Source: CAVXHQ01 sp963789535
GTDB taxonomy: Bacteria > Pseudomonadota > Alphaproteobacteria > Rhodobacterales > Rhodobacteraceae
Length of the DNA: 64,000 nt
Assembly: GCA_963789535.1 (NCBI GenBank)
Contig: CAWBKU010000005.1
Coordinates: 1,302,001 to 1,366,000 of the forward strand
Reading direction: 5' to 3'
Part shown: positions 60,735 to 64,000 of the stretch, piece by piece
How the letters are laid out: every line of letters starts with the position of its first letter
Numbering within the stretch: the stretch's first letter is position 1
Made by a program: the position numbers and the translations under genes
The notes under the pieces: model-generated
Seen by the model: the letters and a program-made list of their open reading frames with translations, nothing else
Database searches by the model: none
Told to the model about the DNA's origin: nothing

Positions 60735-61634
60735 TTAATGCGCCCGCAGGTCCGGCGGCATTTCCGCGCCGACCGACGTCTCCGCCCCGACGCCGCTCCG
60801 CATCAGCCCGGCGAAATCGAACAGCGCCGGGTCGAGCAGGTGCGAGGGCCGCGCGTTCATCAGCGCGCGGAACATCACCTGACGGCGGCCCGGGGCATTC
60901 CGTTCCCAGCCGTCGATCAGCGCCTTTACCTGCTGGCGTTGCAGGCCGTCCTGACTGCCGCAGAGGTCGCAGGGGATGATCGGATAGCCCATGGCGCGCG
61001 AAAACGCGTCGCAATCGGCCTCGGCGACATGGGCCAGCGGGCGCAGCACGAAGAGGTCGCCCTCTTCGTTCAGGAGACGTGGCGGCATCGTCGCGAGGCG
61101 GCCGCCGTGGAACAGATTCATGAAAAATGTCTCGAGAATGTCGTCGCGGTGATGGCCGAGCACGATCGCCGAACAGCCCTCTTCGCGGGCGATCCGGTAG
61201 AGGTTGCCGCGGCGCAGGCGCGAGCAGAGCGCACACATCGTCCGGCCCGCCGGCACCTTGTCGATCACGATCGAATAGGTGTCGCGAAACTCGATCCGGT
61301 GCGGCACGCCCATGCGCGTAAGGAACGCGGGCAGCACCGTCGCGGGAAAACCCGGCTGGCCCTGATCGAGGTTGCAGGCGAGCAGGTCGACCGGCAGCAA
61401 CCCGCGCCAGTGCAGTTCGGTAAGGGCCGCGAGCAGCGTATAGCTGTCCTTGCCGCCCGACAGACACACGAGCCAGCGGGGGCGGGCCCCGTCCGCCCCG
61501 GGCGCGATCATGCCGTATCGGTCGATGGCCGCGCGACAGTCGCGGACGATACGCTTGCGCAGCTTTTTGAACGATGCGGTCTTTGGCGCACCGTGAAAGA
61601 GCGGGTGGATGTCGTCGACGTCGTCGTCCAGCAT
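60735..61634 (-). CDS. ttcA: tRNA 2-thiocytidine biosynthesis protein TtcA-like ATPase
   Basis: A 299-residue PP-loop ATPase. The PP-loop is VCLSGGKDSYTLLAAL near residue 56, and two CxxC pairs (MCALCSRLRRG near residue 132 and PCDLCGSQ near residue 221) hold the [4Fe-4S] cluster of TtcA, which inserts sulfur at tRNA cytidine 32. LGHHRDDILETFFMNLFHGG is a hallmark. It is 89 bases upstream of the EAL gene. The family call is strong; the exact nucleotide is inferred from TtcA. Confidence 0.92.
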   Translation of the reverse strand: MLDDDVDDIHPLFHGAPKTASFKKLRKRIVRDCRAAIDRYGMIAPGADGARPRWLVCLSGGKDSYTLLAALTELHWRGLLPVDLLACNLDQGQPGFPATVLPAFLTRMGVPHRIEFRDTYSIVIDKVPAGRTMCALCSRLRRGNLYRIAREEGCSAIVLGHHRDDILETFFMNLFHGGRLATMPPRLLNEEGDLFVLRPLAHVAEADCDAFSRAMGYPIIPCDLCGSQDGLQRQQVKALIDGWERNAPGRRQVMFRALMNARPSHLLDPALFDFAGLMRSGVGAETSVGAEMPPDLRAH

Positions 61635-61731
61635 GCTCCGGCTTTAACCGGTCGACCCGGTTCGGGCAAGACGGCTGGACGCCGCCGGGCCGCGGACTAG
61701 GTTCGCCACGAGGCCATCCATGGAGTCGGAA

Positions 61732-62274
61732 ATGACCAGAACGCTTGCCCTGTCCGCCCTCGCGCTGGTCGCGGCCTGCACCGGCAAGCCGTCGTTCGAG
61801 GATCCCCCGCTGAGCGACCGGCGCCTGAACCTCGAGGAATTCTTCGACGGCGATCTGGTGGCCTATGGCCAGTTCCAGGACGTGCTCGGCACCGTGCGGC
61901 GGTCGTTCGTGGTCAACATCACCGGCGACTGGGACGGAGAGCGGCTGCTGCTGGACGAGAATTTCGTCTACGAGGACGGCTCGACCGAGCGCCGTGTCTG
62001 GACACTGGTCAAGACCGGCGAGGATAGCTGGCGCGGCACGGCGCCGGGCGTGATCGGCGAGGCGGTGGGCGAGGAGCGCGACAACCGGTTCAACTGGCAA
62101 TACGAGATCGACCTGCCGGTGCCGAGTGCCGACGGCACCGCCGAGACGGTGCGCGTGGTGTTCGACGACTGGATGTGGCTCTTGAGCGAGGACCGTCTGT
62201 TCAACCGGGCCTATATGCAGCGATACGGCGTGGATATCGGCGACGTGTCGATTTCGTTCGAGCGGCTGGAGTAA
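61732..62274 (+). CDS. DUF3833-like lipoprotein
   Basis: A protein of about 180 residues with a lipoprotein signal: TLALSALALVAAC, where Cys would be acylated and anchored in a membrane. LNLEEFFDGDLVAYGQFQDV near residue 32 and DDWMWLLSEDRLFNRAYMQRYG near the end resemble DUF3833 proteins, of unknown function. I prefer the ATG at 61732, with GGAG seven bases upstream, over the one at 61720. It stands alone on the plus strand between ttcA and yidD. Confidence 0.8.
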   Translation: MTRTLALSALALVAACTGKPSFEDPPLSDRRLNLEEFFDGDLVAYGQFQDVLGTVRRSFVVNITGDWDGERLLLDENFVYEDGSTERRVWTLVKTGEDSWRGTAPGVIGEAVGEERDNRFNWQYEIDLPVPSADGTAETVRVVFDDWMWLLSEDRLFNRAYMQRYGVDIGDVSISFERLE

Positions 62275-62307
62275 GCGCCGCCTTCCGACGGGTGCGGAAC
62301 CGGTGCC

Positions 62308-62529
62308 TCAGTCGGGGACATCATCGATGCCGTGACCGCCCCAGGGGTGGCAACGTGCGATCCGCCGCAGCGTAAGCCAGCCGCCCCGGATACCGCCGTG
62401 CCGCGCCAGCGCCGCGAGGGCGTAGGCCGAACAGGTCGGCGTATACCGGCAGCCGTGGCCGACCCAGGGGCTGAACAGCAGGCGATAGGCGCGGACCGGC
62501 AGGGCGATCAGGTGCGCGAGGGGGGTCAC
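62308..62529 (-). CDS. yidD: membrane protein insertion efficiency factor YidD
   Basis: A 73-residue protein attached to the inner membrane, helping YidC-dependent insertion. The diagnostic RLLFSPWVGHGCRYTPTCSA (residues 17-36) holds the conserved Cys residues, followed by IARCHPWGGHGIDDVPD at the end. The start is GTG at 62529, overlapping the rnpA stop by four bases. It follows rpmH and rnpA as in most bacteria. Confidence 0.95.
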   Translation of the reverse strand: MTPLAHLIALPVRAYRLLFSPWVGHGCRYTPTCSAYALAALARHGGIRGGWLTLRRIARCHPWGGHGIDDVPD

Positions 62530-62942
62530 GTGTCCGCGTGGATGCGGGCGAGGGCGGCGCGCAGGTCGCCTGCGAGGGCGTCGAAGGGGCGCTGATCCGT
62601 CGCGGTATTCTTGCCGACCAGCACATAATCCCAGCCGGAACGTCCCTCCGCCGTCAGGACGATCCGCGCAATCTCTCGCAGGCGGCGCTTGGCGCGGTTG
62701 CGGGCGACGGCGTTGCCGACCTTCTTGGAGCAGGTGAAGCCGACGCGGATGCCGGTTGCGGCCTCGTCCGGCCCGCGCTCGCGCGCCTGAAGGTTCAGGC
62801 CCTTCGTGCCGTGGCGCAACGCATGGCTGGCGCGGACGAAGTCGGCGCGTTTGTCGAGCACGACCGGAAACGACGACGCCGCCGCCGGAGGGGCCCCCGG
62901 GGCGGTCGCTGCGGGATCGGGAAAGGTGGGGGCGCCGGTCAT
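62526..62942 (-). CDS. rnpA: ribonuclease P protein component
   Basis: A 138-residue protein that helps RNase P cut tRNA 5' ends. Marks are the RADFVRASHALRHGTKGL region (near residue 34), VGFTCSKKVGNAVARNRAKR (near residue 70), the RNA-binding RNR motif, and LREIARIVL. The first 30 residues form a Pro/Ala-rich extension common in alphaproteobacteria; the ATG at 62942 is the best start. It is 17 bases after rpmH and overlaps yidD. Confidence 0.93.
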   Translation of the reverse strand: MTGAPTFPDPAATAPGAPPAAASSFPVVLDKRADFVRASHALRHGTKGLNLQARERGPDEAATGIRVGFTCSKKVGNAVARNRAKRRLREIARIVLTAEGRSGWDYVLVGKNTATDQRPFDALAGDLRAALARIHADT

Positions 62943-62959
62943 CGCGACGGGCGCCGGTC

Positions 62960-63094
62960 TCAGGCGCTGAGTTTCTTGCGGCCCTGGGCGCGGCGCGCAT
63001 TCAGGATCTTGCGGCCCGCCTTGGTCGCCATGCGCGCACGGAAACCGTGACGCGCCTTGCGCACCCGGTTGCTGGGTTGGAACGTGCGTTTCAT
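62960..63094 (-). CDS. rpmH: 50S ribosomal protein L34
   Basis: A 44-residue very basic protein of the large subunit. MKRTFQPSNRVRKARHGFRA and the tail GRKILNARRAQGRKKLSA are diagnostic. The ATG has GGAGAAAG upstream. It opens the rpmH-rnpA-yidD run and has a clear promoter about 100 bases upstream. Confidence 0.97.
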   Translation of the reverse strand: MKRTFQPSNRVRKARHGFRARMATKAGRKILNARRAQGRKKLSA

Positions 63095-63187
63095 CGCGCT
63101 TTCTCCGTCGTTCTGGGGCCATCCGGGATCCCGTGCCCGTGCCGGTGCACGGTGGTCTCGCCATGGGCCTCTTCATTCGAAGCCCTG

Positions 63188-63216
63188 CCAATAGTGGGCG
63201 TCCGATGGGCTGTCAA
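63188..63216 (-). promoter_or_regulatory. likely sigma-70 promoter of rpmH-rnpA-yidD
   Basis: Read on the minus strand, TTGACA (63216-63211) and TATTGG (63193-63188) are separated by exactly 17 bases, close to the consensus. It lies about 94 bases before the rpmH start. The rest of the 63095-63449 gap shows no gene or repeat; no DnaA boxes were seen. Confidence 0.7.
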
Positions 63217-63449
63217 CGCCTGTCGGGGCCGGGGGAGCGGGAAATATCGGGGTCGACGCCTGCAACATCCTGACCTGTCGATCACGCAAATTGTTACAGT
63301 TTCGCCCCGCCCGGCACCGCACGGGCGATTCGCATCAAGCCGCCGTGATCGGCGCTGTGCGGCGCTGGCCGTGGCCTCATCTAGACGTCAGAGGGTGTCA
63401 TCGGCCCCGGCAGCGACGGGCCGGCCGACCGCGCGGGAGAGACGTCAGG

Positions 63450-64000
63450 ATGACCGGGATGACCGACCAGAGGCTGCGCGAGACCGGCGACGACGCCGCA
63501 CGTGCGGTGACGGCGACGCCGATGCAGCGGATCGCGAGACGCCTGCCACTCGTCGCGATCCTCGTGGCGGCGGCGGCGGGCGCGTTCTTTCTGCGCGATA
63601 CCCTGAGTTTCGAGACGTTGCGCGACCAGCGCGAGACCCTGACCGCATTCCGCGACGACAATTATCTGCTGGCGGTGCTGGCCTTCGTCGGCACCTATCT
63701 GGTGATCGTCGGCTTCTCGCTGCCCGGTGCGACCATCACGACGCTGACCGGCGGCTTCCTGTTCGGCACCTTTCCGGGCGTTCTCTATAATGTAACCGGC
63801 GCCACGCTGGGCGCCATCGCGATCTTTCTCGCGGCCCGCGCCGGCTTCGGCGAACGTCTGGCCGCACGGATGGAGAGCGGCGAGGGCGTGATCAGGAGGA
63901 TCAAGGACGGGATCGACGAGAACCAGTGGTCGATGCTGTTCCTGATCCGGCTGGTGCCTGCGGTGCCGTTCTTCGTCGCCAACCTCGTGCCTGCGCTCGT
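63450..64000 (+). CDS. TVP38/TMEM64 family (VTT domain) membrane protein, partial
   Basis: The reading frame runs off the window end; 183 residues are visible. A membrane span occurs near residues 32-47 (LPLVAILVAAAAGAFFLRD), two more follow around residues 74-110, and the VTT core shows GFSLPGATITTLTGGFLFG, FPGVLYNVTGATLGAIAIFL and SMLFLIRLVPAVPFFVANLV with the conserved Arg-Leu-Val-Pro. Such proteins may transport or flip lipids. Two ATG starts are possible (63450 and 63459); the second has AGGA at a better distance. Confidence 0.88.
   Translation, partial: MTGMTDQRLRETGDDAARAVTATPMQRIARRLPLVAILVAAAAGAFFLRDTLSFETLRDQRETLTAFRDDNYLLAVLAFVGTYLVIVGFSLPGATITTLTGGFLFGTFPGVLYNVTGATLGAIAIFLAARAGFGERLAARMESGEGVIRRIKDGIDENQWSMLFLIRLVPAVPFFVANLVPAL

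Noticed and set aside
63095..63449. A replication origin next to rpmH
   Set aside because: rpmH can lie near oriC, but no DnaA-box cluster, dnaA or AT-rich unwinding region is visible here.
62756..63790. A long plus-strand open reading opposite rnpA and rpmH
   Set aside because: It is Arg/Pro-rich and runs antisense to conserved genes, then across the true frame of the VTT protein; no domain is present.

Overview
The window is 64 kb of GC-rich DNA with short intergenic gaps, many 4-base ATGA start/stop overlaps and frequent GTG starts. The housekeeping genes point to an alphaproteobacterium, most likely Rhodobacteraceae: rplO-secY-adk-rpsM-rpsK-rpoA-rplQ, then rarA-crcB-rluC-ATP12 chaperone, a bztABCD-type polar amino acid transporter, and argB-engB-MOSC-yidC near yidD-rnpA-rpmH. 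The assignment is inferred from gene order and protein families, not from a search.

Bases 1-39,517 are a catabolic, transport-rich region. (1) 1-3,901, plus strand: two Gfo/Idh/MocA oxidoreductases, a TIM-barrel isomerase, a nucleoside hydrolase and an acetyl-xylan-esterase-like hydrolase, all overlapping. (2) 3,911-5,702: an aldo/keto reductase divergent from a FadR-type GntR regulator. (3) 5,730-14,730, minus strand: lactonase, PhyH dioxygenase, aldo/keto reductase, Ldh2 dehydrogenase, alpha/beta hydrolase and a complete carbohydrate ABC transporter. A divergent aldo/keto reductase follows at 14,882. (4) 15,907-19,779, minus strand: LacI regulator, short DUF4432 protein, Gfo/Idh/MocA protein, isomerase. 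(5) 20,106-26,812, plus strand: a binding protein and an ABC ATPase that appear fused by a deletion removing the permeases, a second ATPase, then a four-gene cassette (CRYL1-like 3-hydroxyacid dehydrogenase, BKACE/DUF849 cleavage enzyme, SMP-30 lactonase, SDR) that could form a sugar-acid route. (6) 26,941-39,517, plus strand: an XRE-cupin regulator and two complete Opp/Dpp-type importers back to back, ending in an epimerase-like protein.

Bases 39,518-64,000 are mainly housekeeping: the distal ribosomal-protein/secY/rpoA cluster with its own likely promoter and a 29-bp tandem repeat in the rplO leader; rarA, fluoride channel, RluC and ATP12 chaperone; bztABCD; sixA-argB-engB-MOSC-yidC; an EAL-domain protein; a TtcA-like tRNA thiolase; a lipoprotein; yidD-rnpA-rpmH; and a VTT-family membrane protein cut by the window end.

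Single-base frame breaks occur in at least four genes: the nucleoside hydrolase, one aldo/keto reductase, the binding protein at 20.1 kb, and the essential secY. The breaks I could localise lie at or near short G/C runs. Because secY must be intact in a living cell, indel errors in the assembly are the simplest explanation, and this lowers confidence in any single-frame claim here. No rRNA, tRNA, CRISPR array, insertion sequence or replication origin was recognised.
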